Positions 37,165-46,047 of a stretch of DNA of 64,000 nucleotides are shown here, piece by piece; position 1 is the stretch's first letter; every line of letters begins with the position of its first letter. The notes under the pieces are model-generated. The model worked only from the letters and a program-made list of their open reading frames with translations. It had not been told where the DNA came from and did no database searches. Location of the stretch: contig CANSSP010000010.1 in assembly GCA_947649645.1 (NCBI GenBank), forward strand, positions 1 through 64,000, read 5' to 3'. The translations under genes and the position numbers were made by a program. Source of the stretch: an uncultured Roseburia sp. (lineage in GTDB: Bacteria > Bacillota > Clostridia > Lachnospirales > Lachnospiraceae).

Positions 37165-38448
37165 CTATATTGCTTTGAGAGCGCTCTTCAGGTCGTCAAT
37201 GATATCCTCCACATTTTCGATTCCGATTGAAAGACGCATCAGATCCGGCCGGATTCCCGCCTCTTTAAGCTCCGCCTCACTCATCTGACGATGCGTATGG
37301 CTCGCCGGGTGCAGAATGCAGGTGCGCGCGTCCGCCACGTGTGTGACGATCGCCGTCAGCTTCAGACTGTCCATAAACCGCATCGCTGCCGCCCGGTCTC
37401 CCCTGACGCCAAATGCCAGAACCCCGCAGGTTCCCCCTGGCATATACTTCTGTGCCAGCTCATAATACGGGTTATCCGGAAGTCCCGCATAATTCACCCA
37501 CGCTACCTTATCGTGCCCGTGCAGAAACTCTGCCACTTTCTGCGCATTCTCACAGTGTCTTGCCATCCTGAGATGAAGTGTCTCCAGCCCGACATTTAAT
37601 AAAAATGCATTCATCGGGGACGGAATGGAACCCAGATCACGCATCAGCTGTGCCGTCGCCTTTGTGATAAACGCGCCTTTGCCAAACTTTTCTGCGTAAA
37701 CGATCCCATGATAAGAATCGTCTTTTGTCGTCAGACCCGGAAATTTATCCGCATGTGCCATCCAGTCAAAATTGCCGGAGTCGATAATCGCACCGCCCAC
37801 CGCCATTGCATGACCGTCCATATATTTTGTCGTGGAATGCGTCACGATATCTGCTCCCCATTCAAACGGTCTGCAGTTGATCGGCGTAGCAAACGTATTG
37901 TCCACAATCAGAGGCACGCCGTGATCGTGTGCCAGACGCGCAAATTTTTCGATATCCAGAACCACAATAGACGGATTTGCGATCGTCTCCGCAAAGACAG
38001 CCTTCGTGTCCGGCCTGAACGCCGCAGAAAGTTCTTCATAAGAAGCATCCGGATTGACAAACGTGCACGCAATCCCCTGTTTTTTCATCGTCGTCCCAAA
38101 TAAATTGTAGGTCCCTCCATAAATCGAATTGGAGCAGACGATGTGTCCTCCCTCTTCACAGATATTAAACACCGCATAATAATTTGCCGCCTGCCCAGAA
38201 GAGGTAAGCATTCCCGCAACGCCGCCTTCCAATTCTGTAATCTTCGCCGCAACAGCATCATTTGTCGGATTCTGGAGCCGCGTATAAAAATAGCCTTCAG
38301 CCTCCAGATCAAACAGCCTGCCCATATGATCACTGTCATCATACTTAAACGTCGTACTCTGATAGATCGGAAGGACCCTTGGCTCGCCGCAGCCTGGCCT
38401 CCATCCGGACTGAATACATTTTGTCTCTATCCTGTAACCTTTCTCCAT
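37165..38448 (-). CDS. metY: O-acetylhomoserine sulfhydrylase (PLP-dependent)
   Basis: 427 aa from the ATG at 38448; AAGGAG lies 11 bases before it, whereas the ORF-track GTG at 38457 is too close. It belongs to the Cys/Met metabolism PLP family: LPIYQSTTFKYDD, SSGQAANYYAVFNI, VDNTFATPINCRPFEWGADIV and THSTTKYMDGH with the PLP-binding lysine. The length and a mid-chain insert favour the O-acetylhomoserine aminocarboxypropyltransferase (MetY) type. It makes homocysteine or incorporates sulfide. It has its own upstream region with a small palindrome and no recognisable S-box riboswitch. Confidence 0.92.
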   Translation of the reverse strand: MEKGYRIETKCIQSGWRPGCGEPRVLPIYQSTTFKYDDSDHMGRLFDLEAEGYFYTRLQNPTNDAVAAKITELEGGVAGMLTSSGQAANYYAVFNICEEGGHIVCSNSIYGGTYNLFGTTMKKQGIACTFVNPDASYEELSAAFRPDTKAVFAETIANPSIVVLDIEKFARLAHDHGVPLIVDNTFATPINCRPFEWGADIVTHSTTKYMDGHAMAVGGAIIDSGNFDWMAHADKFPGLTTKDDSYHGIVYAEKFGKGAFITKATAQLMRDLGSIPSPMNAFLLNVGLETLHLRMARHCENAQKVAEFLHGHDKVAWVNYAGLPDNPYYELAQKYMPGGTCGVLAFGVRGDRAAAMRFMDSLKLTAIVTHVADARTCILHPASHTHRQMSEAELKEAGIRPDLMRLSIGIENVEDIIDDLKSALKAI

Positions 38449-38492
38449 TTCTCTCACAGCTCCTTACTGTCTTTTGTTTCAATACCTCTATC

Positions 38493-38508
38493 TAGTAATC
38501 ATATACTA
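38493..38508 (-). promoter_or_regulatory. Candidate operator upstream of metY
   Basis: TAGTA-N6-TACTA, about 45 bases before the metY start. AT-rich symmetric sites of this kind are used by Rrf2/CymR-type sulfur regulators, but no match to a defined consensus is claimed. Confidence 0.25.
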
Positions 38509-38674
38509 TTTTGTTCCATAATGCCATAAATTTTTCTGATTTCCACCTTTTTCATCACGCCGCGGAGATCCGCTGCGCAGTGAAACCCTCCGGTTGTAAG
38601 TTACCGGAAACTTCCACGGTCTTCATACCGTCTGTTCCGACACCGCCTGCATAAAAAAGGGTAATGATAAAAAT

Positions 38675-38701
38675 GAGCGCAGTAACCCCGTTACTGCACT
38701 C
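38675..38701 (-). terminator. Terminator after yebC
   Basis: On the minus strand GAGTGCAGTAAC-GGG-GTTACTGCGCTC, followed by ATTTTTATC: an 8-bp perfect core extended by three more pairs across one mismatch. It starts six bases past the yebC stop codon. Confidence 0.85.
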
Positions 38702-38706
38702 TGTCC

Positions 38707-39435
38707 CTACTCATCCCAGTTGTGATAAACTTCCTGTACATCATCATCCTCGTCCAGAAGATCCAGAATACGGTTGATATTGGCAAGATCTTCCTCCGTC
38801 TTCAGTTCGACATAATTCTGTGGAATCATCGTGACCGAGGCTTCCGCCATCGGGATTCCTCCGGCTTCCAGAGCAGCTCTCACCGCCTCAAAATCTTCCG
38901 GCGCCGTCAGCACTTCAAAACTGTCGTCTTCCTCTGCAAAATCTTCCGCTCCCGCGTCAAGCGCCGTCATCATCAGATCATCCGGCTCCATTGCGCACTC
39001 TTCCCTGTCAATGATAATCTGCCCCTTTTCATCGAACATATACGACACACACCCCTGTGTCCCGATACTGCCGTGTCCTTTTGTGAATGCATTTCTGACA
39101 TTTGCGGCCGTGCGGTTTTTATTGTCCGTAAGGCATTTAACGATGATCGCCGTACCGCTCGGACCATAGCCTTCATATGTACAAAATTCGTAATTGACCG
39201 CATTGCCGTCCCCGGCCGCCTTTTTAATTCCACGGTCAATCGTGTCATTTGGCATATTGTTCGCTTTCGCCTTGGCAATCACCTGCGCCAGCTTGAAATT
39301 GTTCGCCGGATCGGGTCCGCCTTCCTTCACAGCCACTGCGATTTCTCTTCCGATAATCGTAAAAATCTTTCCCTTCGCTGCGTCATTTTTCTCTTTTTTA
39401 TGTTTGATATTTGCAAACTTGGAATGTCCCGACAT
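38707..39435 (-). CDS. yebC: YebC/PmpR-family regulator
   Basis: 242 aa, full length. SGHSKFANIKHKKEKNDAAKG is the canonical N-terminus, and EFCTYEGYGPSGTAIIVKCLTDN is the conserved core. YebC proteins were described as DNA-binding regulators; recent work links some to translation of proline-rich stretches, so the exact role is open. Soluble cytosolic protein. It stands alone with a strong terminator directly after it. Confidence 0.92.
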   Translation of the reverse strand: MSGHSKFANIKHKKEKNDAAKGKIFTIIGREIAVAVKEGGPDPANNFKLAQVIAKAKANNMPNDTIDRGIKKAAGDGNAVNYEFCTYEGYGPSGTAIIVKCLTDNKNRTAANVRNAFTKGHGSIGTQGCVSYMFDEKGQIIIDREECAMEPDDLMMTALDAGAEDFAEEDDSFEVLTAPEDFEAVRAALEAGGIPMAEASVTMIPQNYVELKTEEDLANINRILDLLDEDDDVQEVYHNWDE

Positions 39436-39532
39436 ACCTGTTTCCTCTTTTCTATCTCATTTTTCCAGATCATTCTTCCTTGTCTGTAACTTCTCCGTCT
39501 TTCCAGCTGTTACAGATTTTCAGCAACATGTA

Positions 39533-40990
39533 TCATTCTATCACTGTTTCCGGATTCTTGCAAGAGTCTTCCCCGCTTTCTTCCGATATCTGCTTTCCTC
39601 CCGTCCGCACTTCGTCCCCCGCCTTATCGACGGCCGCCGCATCCGTTTCACGGGCAGCCGCCTGTTGTCCTTCCCTCTCCGGCAGCTTCTCTGCCCGCAC
39701 GGACCGAATCATTTTATTCTCCACAGAGCGAACCTCGAACAGACAGCCGCCGGCCTGCAGCGAAAACACTTCGCCGTCCCCCGGAATCCGCCCCAGCTGT
39801 GAGATCAGAAAGCCGTTCAGCGTCTCAAACGTATCTTCTTCCTCATCCTCCCGGATAATCCCAAGCGTCTCTGCCACCTCGGAAAAAGACGCAAGGCCGT
39901 CGATCAGATAGCTTCCGTCCGAAGCCATAACGATCATCGCATCTTCGTCGTCATGTTCATCCTCGATATTCCCGACGATCTCTTCCAGAATATCCTCCAT
40001 CGCGACAACTCCCGCCGTCTGCCCGTATTCATCGACCACAATGACCATATGACTCTTCTTTGCCTGCATTTCCGCAAACAAGGTATTGATATTTCTGGTC
40101 TCCGGAATAAAATCCACATCCCGGATCAGCCCGTCAATCTCGCCGATCGCCTTCTGATAGACAGACTGCTCTGTACAAAGCGCAAGCGCTTCTTTGATGT
40201 GAAGCACGCCGATGATATTATCAATCTCATCCCGGTATACCGGAAATCTTGAATGTCCGTTCTCGCCGAGGAAATCCATCGCCTCAGAAAACGTCACGGA
40301 TGCACTCAGCGCCGTGATATTCTTCCGGTGTGTCATAATGTCCTTGGCCTCTTTATCTCCAAACGCGAAAATATTGTGTATCATCTCCGCCTCGCTGGCC
40401 AGAAGAACGCCCTGCTCATGTCCCTCATTCACCATGGAGATGATCTCTTCTTCCGTCACATCATCGGTATCGCTGTGCGGATCCACCCCAAAGAGGCGCG
40501 CCAGAAAATCCGAAAGAAAATCCGCCATAAAAATCAGCGGAAAGAGAATGATCTCCGATGCACGGATAAAGCTGATCAGCAGGCACGCCCACCTCCCCGG
40601 CTTTCTCGCCGCGACTTTCTCCGGCGTATAGATGCCGAGAATCAGAATCCAGAGCATCATGGCCGCGAAAACCAGCACATCCGCAATCAGTACGGTGAGC
40701 AGCCCCGATTTTCCATGTACAATCAGCCGCCTTCCAAGCGGAACCATCAGGAATCCGAGCAGCATATGAGCCAGCAGCATCATAAGTCTGCAGACCTGCA
40801 GATACCGGTCCGCCCGTTCAAGATATCTCTCCAGAAATTTTCCGTGCTTCTCATCCTCTTTCTCTATTTTTTCCGCCTCCGGTCCGCTCAGATTCTGCAT
40901 GGCCGCCGTAAAACCGACTGCCGCAAAATCAATTCCCGTCAATATTACAAAAAAAAGTATCCACATACCGGGACTGACACCGTCGTCCAT
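39533..40990 (-). CDS. CNNM/CorC-type hemolysin-family membrane protein with CBS pair
   Basis: 485 aa. Three or four transmembrane segments lie in about 1-190, forming a DUF21/CNNM domain, although the N-terminus is somewhat atypical. It is followed by a CBS pair (about 205-330, MTHRKNITALSASVTFSEAMDF and AKKSHMVIVVDEYGQTAGVV) and a CorC_HlyC domain (YLIDGLASFSEVAETLG to RIPGDGEVF). It ends in an acidic and Lys/Arg-mixed tail of about 60 residues. Family members transport or regulate Mg2+ or Co2+; hemolysin is a historical label. It is 24 bases upstream-adjacent to ruvB's end. Confidence 0.88.
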   Translation of the reverse strand: MDDGVSPGMWILFFVILTGIDFAAVGFTAAMQNLSGPEAEKIEKEDEKHGKFLERYLERADRYLQVCRLMMLLAHMLLGFLMVPLGRRLIVHGKSGLLTVLIADVLVFAAMMLWILILGIYTPEKVAARKPGRWACLLISFIRASEIILFPLIFMADFLSDFLARLFGVDPHSDTDDVTEEEIISMVNEGHEQGVLLASEAEMIHNIFAFGDKEAKDIMTHRKNITALSASVTFSEAMDFLGENGHSRFPVYRDEIDNIIGVLHIKEALALCTEQSVYQKAIGEIDGLIRDVDFIPETRNINTLFAEMQAKKSHMVIVVDEYGQTAGVVAMEDILEEIVGNIEDEHDDEDAMIVMASDGSYLIDGLASFSEVAETLGIIREDEEEDTFETLNGFLISQLGRIPGDGEVFSLQAGGCLFEVRSVENKMIRSVRAEKLPEREGQQAAARETDAAAVDKAGDEVRTGGKQISEESGEDSCKNPETVIE

Positions 40991-41014
40991 CTCTTTCTTC
41001 CTCTCTCCTCTCTG

Positions 41015-42013
41015 CTATGCCTGCCCCTGCAGGCCGAAATGCCGATAAGCCAGCTCTGTAACCACCCTGCCTTTGGGCGTCCGGTTGATCAGACCGTTCT
41101 TTACCAGATACGGCTCATACACGTCCTCTATCGTCCCGGCGTCTTCCCCGATCGCTGCGGCCAGCGTATCCAGCCCGACCGGTCCGCCGGAAAATTTATC
41201 GATCATTGTCATCAGGATATTCCGGTCACTCTGATCTAACCCCATACGGTCCACCTCCAGAAGATCCAGAGCATACGAAGTGACTTCTTTTGATATCCTT
41301 CCGTCATATTTTACCTCCGCAAAATCACGGACACGCTTTAACAGACGATTTGCAAGCCGCGGCGTCCCCCGCGACCGCCTGGCAAGCTCGATGGCCCCCT
41401 CTTCTTCAATCTCCACTCCAAGTGCCGCCGCCGAGTGGACGATAATTACCTTCAGCTCCTCCACCGTATAAAACTCCAGATGATGCACGACGCCGAAACG
41501 GTCCCTGAGCGGCGCCGAGAGCAGGCCTGCCCGCGTCGTCGCGCCGACAAGCGTGAACTTTGGGAGATCCAGACGGATGGAGCGTGCCGTCGCTCCCTTT
41601 CCGATCATGATATCGATCACATAATCTTCCATCGCAGGGTATAACACTTCCTCCACCTGACGGTTAAGACGATGAATTTCATCCACAAAAAGGACATCCC
41701 TCTCTGTCAGATTGCTTAAGATTGCCGCCATCTCCCCCGGTTTTCCGATTGCAGGCCCCGACGTGATCTTCATATGGGTTCCCATCTCATTTGCGATAAT
41801 GCCCGCAAGCGTCGTCTTCCCGAGCCCCGGCGGTCCATAAAACAGCACATGATCAAGCGGCTCTCTGCGGCCTTTTGCCGCCTCAATATATATTTTCAGA
41901 TTTTCCTTTGCCTTCCGCTGTCCGATATAGTCATCCAGCGTCTGGGGACGGAGGTTTTTTTCGATTCTGATATCCTCCTCCTGGACCTGGGTCGATATTA
42001 CACGTTTTTCCAT
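41015..42013 (-). CDS. ruvB: Holliday junction branch migration ATPase RuvB
   Basis: 332 aa. [18 protein letters not shown], Walker [10 protein letters not shown], Walker B FVDEIHR, sensor region [18 protein letters not shown] and the C-terminal winged helix ([23 protein letters not shown] region) are all present. It is the hexameric motor that drives branch migration with RuvA. It follows ruvA after 27 bases in the same direction. The normal length and intact motifs indicate a functional housekeeping gene. Confidence 0.97.
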   Translation of the reverse strand: MEKRVISTQVQEEDIRIEKNLRPQTLDDYIGQRKAKENLKIYIEAAKGRREPLDHVLFYGPPGLGKTTLAGIIANEMGTHMKITSGPAIGKPGEMAAILSNLTERDVLFVDEIHRLNRQVEEVLYPAMEDYVIDIMIGKGATARSIRLDLPKFTLVGATTRAGLLSAPLRDRFGVVHHLEFYTVEELKVIIVHSAAALGVEIEEEGAIELARRSRGTPRLANRLLKRVRDFAEVKYDGRISKEVTSYALDLLEVDRMGLDQSDRNILMTMIDKFSGGPVGLDTLAAAIGEDAGTIEDVYEPYLVKNGLINRTPKGRVVTELAYRHFGLQGQA

Positions 42014-42040
42014 GATGTCTCCTGGTTGCTAAATTAAGAA

Positions 42041-42652
42041 TCAGAGGAACGCCATATTCCTGAGCGCAGCCTTTAAAACCGCTTCTACCTCCATATTGTC
42101 CGTGTCCGCAACACCGCTGACTGCCTTCGCTGCTTCCATGGGAGAATAACCGAGCGATACAAGCGCCTGAACGGCTTCTTCCTTCACGCCGGGCATACCT
42201 TTGCCTCCGTCGGCTGCAGGTCCCGGCGCATCATCTCCGAAGATATCTTCTATGCTCAGCCTGTCCTTCAGCTCTAAGATAAGCCTCTGCGCTGTCTTTA
42301 TCCCGACTCCCGGCGCCTTTGCAATCGCTTTCGCGTCGTCTCCGGCTACGGCAAACCGCAGATCGTCTGTTGTCATGACAGAGAGAATGGCAAGCGCCCC
42401 TTTCGGGCCGATTCCGCTGACGCCAATCAGCAGCTTAAAAATTCTTAGGTCATCCCTGGTCAGAAAACCGAACAGCAGCACGGCGTCCTCTCTGACATGC
42501 AGATACGTATAGACTTTTATCGTCTCCCCGACACAGGGAAGCGCCTTAAATGTCTGTCCCGTCGTATAGATGTGGTATCCGATACCGCCCGCTTCCACGA
42601 TAACCGCATCCTCCTCCATACCGGCCAGCATTCCTTTGATATATGCGTACAT
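42041..42652 (-). CDS. ruvA: Holliday junction DNA helicase subunit RuvA
   Basis: 203 aa from the ATG at 42652, preceded by GAGGA at good spacing; the ORF-track start is four codons upstream. The N-terminal OB fold begins MYAYIKGMLAGMEEDAVIVE, helix-hairpin-helix motifs are at LLIGVSGIGPKGALAIL and APGVGIKTAQRLILELKD, and the C-terminal UBA-like RuvB-binding domain includes EAVQALVSLGYSPMEA. It binds four-way junctions and recruits RuvB. It is directly upstream of ruvB. Confidence 0.95.
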   Translation of the reverse strand: MYAYIKGMLAGMEEDAVIVEAGGIGYHIYTTGQTFKALPCVGETIKVYTYLHVREDAVLLFGFLTRDDLRIFKLLIGVSGIGPKGALAILSVMTTDDLRFAVAGDDAKAIAKAPGVGIKTAQRLILELKDRLSIEDIFGDDAPGPAADGGKGMPGVKEEAVQALVSLGYSPMEAAKAVSGVADTDNMEVEAVLKAALRNMAFL

Positions 42653-42731
42653 ATTTTTCCTCATTTCCGCACCGCTTTATCTCTTCTGGCGCAAATTATA
42701 GCATACATTCGTTCGGAACACAAGTTTGTCT

Positions 42732-43235
42732 TTATTTTATACGGTCACCGACCCGCAGGATACACTCTCCAGCCGCAATTCCGATCAGAAAGCCGGTGAC
42801 GATCCCCGCCGCCAAAAGTACAGGCATATAATAAAAAATATTGTAATTTTCCACAATCAGCGCCGCTAAAATAAGCTGTCCGATATTGTGGAAAACTCCG
42901 CCGCAGATACTGACCGGAACCACCCCGAACTTTTGCGTCTGTCTGAGCATGACCATTGCCAGAAAACTGAGCCCTCCCCCTGCAAGGCTGTAAATTATTC
43001 CAAAAAGATTGCCAAACAGGAATCCGGCCAGCACAATACGGACAACCGAAATCGCAAACGCCTCTTTTGTCCCGACGCAGTACAGCATCAGGACCACAAC
43101 AATATTGGTAAGTCCCAGTTTCACCCCCGGAACCCCGAAATAAAAAGGAATCAGAGACTCCACATAACTGAAAACCAGTGCAAGCGCCAGAAAAACACCG
43201 AGATATGCCGTCTTATAAACTGATTTATTTCGCAA
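42732..43235 (-). CDS. Gx transporter family membrane protein (heptaprenyl diphosphate synthase component I-like)
   Basis: 167 aa from a TTG at 43235 that overlaps the stop of the preceding NusG-II gene; the ORF-track start lies deep inside that gene. About five transmembrane segments with glycines, including ETGVPGVKLGLTNIVVV-type sequence (GVPGVKLGLTNIVVVLMLY) and FGNLFGIIYSLAGGGLSFLAM. The family is ECF S-component-like and often labelled heptaprenyl diphosphate synthase component I; it is usually next to a NusG-II protein, as here. Its substrate is unproven; flavin- or quinone-linked roles have been proposed for relatives. Confidence 0.75.
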   Translation of the reverse strand: MRNKSVYKTAYLGVFLALALVFSYVESLIPFYFGVPGVKLGLTNIVVVLMLYCVGTKEAFAISVVRIVLAGFLFGNLFGIIYSLAGGGLSFLAMVMLRQTQKFGVVPVSICGGVFHNIGQLILAALIVENYNIFYYMPVLLAAGIVTGFLIGIAAGECILRVGDRIK

Positions 43236-43632
43236 TCGTATCCAACCCGCTTTCTTTTCCGCCCGCCACCTGCACCACAACGCGGTTCGGAAGGCAGACA
43301 ATCGTCTCATTTTCCCCGGAAATCGCTTTCTGCCGCACACACAGCCGGTCGGGGCAGTCCGCCCAGGTCATATCCGCCTCCTGATCACGTATCATGAGAA
43401 CATTCGTCGTGACACCGTCAATCTGAATCGGTACTTCCTGCTCCTGTCCAAGGGAATATTCCCCGTACGGTTCCCCGTCGACTGTGACGATCACCTTTGC
43501 CCCCGGTGTCAGACGCCACCGGCCGGACAGCAGAAGTCCGGCTGCCGCAGCCACTGCCAGAACCAGAATAAATCTTCTGTCATTTCTGCTGAATCGTTTT
43601 AAGGCTCCCGGACTTAAGCCGTCCCGCCTCAC
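43225..43632 (-). CDS. NusG domain II-containing membrane-anchored protein
   Basis: 135 aa from a GTG at 43632 whose last bases overlap the miaB stop codon (GTGA), with AAAGGA nine bases upstream; the ORF-track ATG at 43677 would overlap miaB by 49 bases. One transmembrane helix (FILVLAVAAAAGLLL) is followed by an extracytoplasmic NusG-II domain: KVIVTVDGEPYGEYSLGQ, CPDRLCVRQKAI with a Cys pair, and IVCLPNRVVVQV. It is paired with the Gx transporter downstream, a conserved arrangement in Clostridia. Function is unestablished. Confidence 0.82.
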   Translation of the reverse strand: MRRDGLSPGALKRFSRNDRRFILVLAVAAAAGLLLSGRWRLTPGAKVIVTVDGEPYGEYSLGQEQEVPIQIDGVTTNVLMIRDQEADMTWADCPDRLCVRQKAISGENETIVCLPNRVVVQVAGGKESGLDTIAK

Positions 43633-45086
43633 GACAAACCGTCCTTTCTCCTTCCGAGATAGTAAAAACCTCTGCACTCCGCAAGCTCTACATCCCAGAT
43701 CTTTCCGATCATATCCGCCGTACCCGGAAAATGCACAACCGAATTGTTGCCAAGCCGTCCCGTCAGCAGCGACTGATCCTGTTCGTTGATCTGCTCCGCC
43801 AGAACCGGAAGCGTGAGCCCTGTCAGCGCGGCGCTTTTTTCTGCCGCTATTTTCTGAACCTCTCTTAAAAGCCGGTCAAACCGTTCTTTTGCAATTTCCT
43901 GTGGAATCTGTTCTTCCATCACCGCCGCAGGCGTTCCGGTCCGTTTTGAATAGAGAAACGTAAAAGCACTGTCAAACCGCGCTTTTCTCACAACGTCCAT
44001 CGTCTCCATGAAATCTTCCTCCGTCTCCCCCGGAAATCCAACGATAATATCCGTCGTCAGCGCAAGATCCGGCATTGCCGCTCTCAGCTTGTCCACAAGT
44101 GCAAGATAATGTGCTTTGTCGTATCTGCGGTTCATCTTTTTCAGGATACGGCTGCTCCCCGACTGCAGCGGCAGATGCAGATGACGGCAGATTTTCTCTG
44201 ATCGCTGCATCACCCCGATCAGCTCGTCCGAAAGATCTTTTGGATGGGAAGTCATAAAGCGAATGCGTCCGATGCCCTCGATCTGTTCAATCTTTTCCAG
44301 AAGCGCGGCAAACGACAATGGATCTTTTAAGTTTTTTCCATAAGAATTGACATTTTGCCCGAGCAGCATGATTTCAACGACACCATCTGCAGCCAGGCGC
44401 CGGATCTCACGGATAATATCGTCCGGCTCGCGGCTTCGCTCGCGGCCGCGCACATACGGCACGATACAATAGCTGCAGAAATTATTGCATCCATACATAA
44501 TATTGACGCCCGATTTGAAAGAATATTTCCGGTCGGAAGGAAGCTCCTCCACGATCTGTCTGCCTTCCTCCCAGATATCTGTCACCATGGAATCCGAATC
44601 CCCCGCTGCATCCAGCAGCTCCGCAAATTTATAAATATTATGCGTTCCGAAAATCAGATCCACAAACCGATAACTTTCCCTGATTTTTTCCACGACAGAC
44701 GGTTCCTGCATCATACAGCCACACAAAGCGATGCGCATATGCGGATTTTTTTTCTTTCGGTGCTGCAGACCGCCAAGTCTGCCGTACACTTTGTTATTTG
44801 CATTTTCCCGGACGGTACATGTATTGTAGATGACAAGATCTGCATCCTCCGTGTCTGTCCTGACGTAACCGATTTCTTCCAGAATCCCCGCCAGTTTTTC
44901 CGAATCCCTGGCGTTCATCTGACAGCCGAACGTTACGACTGCCGCCGTCAGAGGGCGGCCCAGGCGTTCGCTCTCCGCCTTCACATACCGGCGGCACTTT
45001 GCCATAAAATAATACTGCCTTCCCGGCTCTTCTGCCGGAGGCTCTGAATTTATATCTATTATATCTAAATCAATTTCATTATACAT
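43629..45086 (-). CDS. miaB: tRNA-2-methylthio-N6-dimethylallyladenosine synthase MiaB, with replaced N-terminus
   Basis: 485 aa. The UPF0004 domain (TFGCQMNARDSEKLAG), radical-SAM cluster CNNFCSYC, PYVRGRERSREP, and a C-terminal TRAM-like domain are all intact, so the enzyme should methylthiolate i6A37 of tRNA. The first ~18 residues (MYNEIDLDIIDINSEP) differ from the original-looking N-terminus preserved in a duplicated fragment at 45742-45916 (GIIGMQDMAKEAP before the shared PAEEPGRQYYFMAKC). The gene was evidently reconstituted after insertion of a one-gene cassette. There is no clear promoter directly upstream, so it may depend on read-through from the cassette. Confidence 0.95.
   Translation of the reverse strand: MYNEIDLDIIDINSEPPAEEPGRQYYFMAKCRRYVKAESERLGRPLTAAVVTFGCQMNARDSEKLAGILEEIGYVRTDTEDADLVIYNTCTVRENANNKVYGRLGGLQHRKKKNPHMRIALCGCMMQEPSVVEKIRESYRFVDLIFGTHNIYKFAELLDAAGDSDSMVTDIWEEGRQIVEELPSDRKYSFKSGVNIMYGCNNFCSYCIVPYVRGRERSREPDDIIREIRRLAADGVVEIMLLGQNVNSYGKNLKDPLSFAALLEKIEQIEGIGRIRFMTSHPKDLSDELIGVMQRSEKICRHLHLPLQSGSSRILKKMNRRYDKAHYLALVDKLRAAMPDLALTTDIIVGFPGETEEDFMETMDVVRKARFDSAFTFLYSKRTGTPAAVMEEQIPQEIAKERFDRLLREVQKIAAEKSAALTGLTLPVLAEQINEQDQSLLTGRLGNNSVVHFPGTADMIGKIWDVELAECRGFYYLGRRKDGLS
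44923..45038 (-). repeat. miaB 5' segment, copy A (inside intact miaB)
   Basis: 116 bases identical to copy B at 45742-45862 except for a 5-base CGGCC insertion in B. Identity ends sharply at both sides. It covers the codons for PAEEPGRQYYFMAKC through TFGC. Confidence 0.95.
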
Positions 45087-45091
45087 TTCTC

Positions 45092-45120
45092 TTGACTTTT
45101 TTCCCTTTCCAATATATAAT
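45092..45120 (+). promoter_or_regulatory. Near-consensus promoter antisense to the inserted gene
   Basis: TTGACT, 17-base spacer, TATAAT on the plus strand, with start near 45127. No plus-strand gene follows; transcription would run antisense into the 3' end of the inserted gene at 45155-45679. Confidence 0.6.
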
Positions 45121-45154
45121 ATACGAGAAGAAGCGGGTTTTTTACCGTACAGCT

Positions 45155-45679
45155 TTATGGCTCAAGCGGGGTGCTCGTTTCTTTTTTTATGTTTATGATA
45201 TCGTATAAATACAGTTTTCTATTCTCAGAATGTCTTATCACCAGTTCTGCATGAAATACATTATACCGCAAAACATCATTATTTTCATCAAAAATTGGTA
45301 TTGCAAATCTGGAATCATATCGATACCAGCCATATCTGGCATTTTTATCATGTTTTCTTTCCAGATTTTCCCGAAATCTTTTATTTTGGGCAATTTCTAT
45401 CATCTCTGGGATTCCTTGCGCAGCATTTGCTTTTGCCTTTGCCAATGCTCCTTTTAATTTTGCAGTATAATCTGAACCAGAATATTCATCAGGAAGATCA
45501 CTGCCAATATATACGATTTCTTTACTTTCTGCGATTTCAATAAATTCTCCAACATACTGTTTTAAATATTGTTCAACCTCATCCCAGTCTATGTTTCTTT
45601 TCCCTTTAAATCGAATATCATTCACAATAACAATCTGATTCCCGTTCACATCCTTGATAACGCTTATGTTTCTTTCCAT
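45155..45679 (-). CDS. LPD3-like (BECR-fold-like) domain protein of the inserted cassette
   Basis: 174 aa from the ATG at 45679 (AGGGAGG before it; ORF-track start 45706 is worse). The sequence VYIGSDLPDEYSGSDYTAKL, then a Lys/Ala-rich helix, then KHDKNARYGWYRYDSRFAIP and KLYLYDIINIKKE, resembles a recurrent domain of Clostridia mobile elements, which I associate with LPD3 of large polyvalent phage proteins and a predicted BECR/RelE-like nuclease fold. That assignment is from memory and unproven. It lies inside the miaB duplication and would be transcribed from the original miaB promoter. Confidence 0.6.
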   Translation of the reverse strand: MERNISVIKDVNGNQIVIVNDIRFKGKRNIDWDEVEQYLKQYVGEFIEIAESKEIVYIGSDLPDEYSGSDYTAKLKGALAKAKANAAQGIPEMIEIAQNKRFRENLERKHDKNARYGWYRYDSRFAIPIFDENNDVLRYNVFHAELVIRHSENRKLYLYDIINIKKETSTPLEP

Positions 45680-45741
45680 AATCCTCCCTTGTACGCTGCC
45701 CTGCAATACTTTTCAGAATCCTGTTTACTCACACAAACGGG

Positions 45742-45862
45742 CAGCCGAACGTTACGACTGCCGCCGTCAGAGGGCGGCCCGGCCCAGGCGTTCGCTCTCC
45801 GCCTTCACATACCGGCGGCACTTTGCCATAAAATAATACTGCCTTCCCGGCTCTTCTGCCGG
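45742..45862 (-). repeat. miaB 5' segment, copy B
   Basis: 121 bases; the same segment as 44923-45038 with an extra CGGCC that shifts the frame. Confidence 0.95.
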
Positions 45863-45916
45863 CGCTTCCTTCGCCATGTCCTGCATCCCGATTATCCCAC
45901 TGTATTCTTCGTTCAT
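45742..45916 (-). pseudogene. miaB: Displaced original 5' end of miaB
   Basis: From an ATG at 45916 the frame reads MNEEYSGIIGMQDMAKEAP, then the shared EEPGRQYYFMAKCRRYVK stretch, and stops at 45767 after the 5-base insertion (49 codons). The N-terminus looks more like typical clostridial MiaB than that of the intact gene. It sits behind a good promoter. Confidence 0.8.
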
Positions 45917-45965
45917 ATATCGTTAAATCCCTTCCCGTTTCTCTCATAACCAGACAACATTTTTT

Positions 45966-45994
45966 ATTATACACGAAACGTCTTATTTTTGAAA
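45966..45994 (-). promoter_or_regulatory. Original miaB promoter
   Basis: Minus strand TTTCAA (45994-45989), 17-base spacer, TATAAT (45971-45966), about 50 bases before the displaced miaB start. It would now transcribe the fragment, the inserted gene and then intact miaB. Confidence 0.6.
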
Positions 45995-46047
45995 GAAAAA
46001 TATCCTGCTTTTCCCGTACCGGAAGCGCCGCATGCAGGCATAGCCGG

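Larger units (their letters stand above)
45039..45741. mobile_element. One-gene insertion between duplicated miaB segments
   Basis: About 700 bases lying between the two direct copies of the miaB 5' segment. It carries one gene (minus strand, 45155-45679) and a plus-strand promoter. No inverted repeats or transposase are seen. The duplication lets miaB keep its reading frame while the original 5' end is displaced. Confidence 0.6.

Noticed and set aside
38458-38674. Possible SAM (S-box) or other riboswitch upstream of metY
   Set aside because: Two small hairpins can be drawn, but none of the conserved S-box core sequences is present, and the nearest clear hairpin is the yebC terminator.
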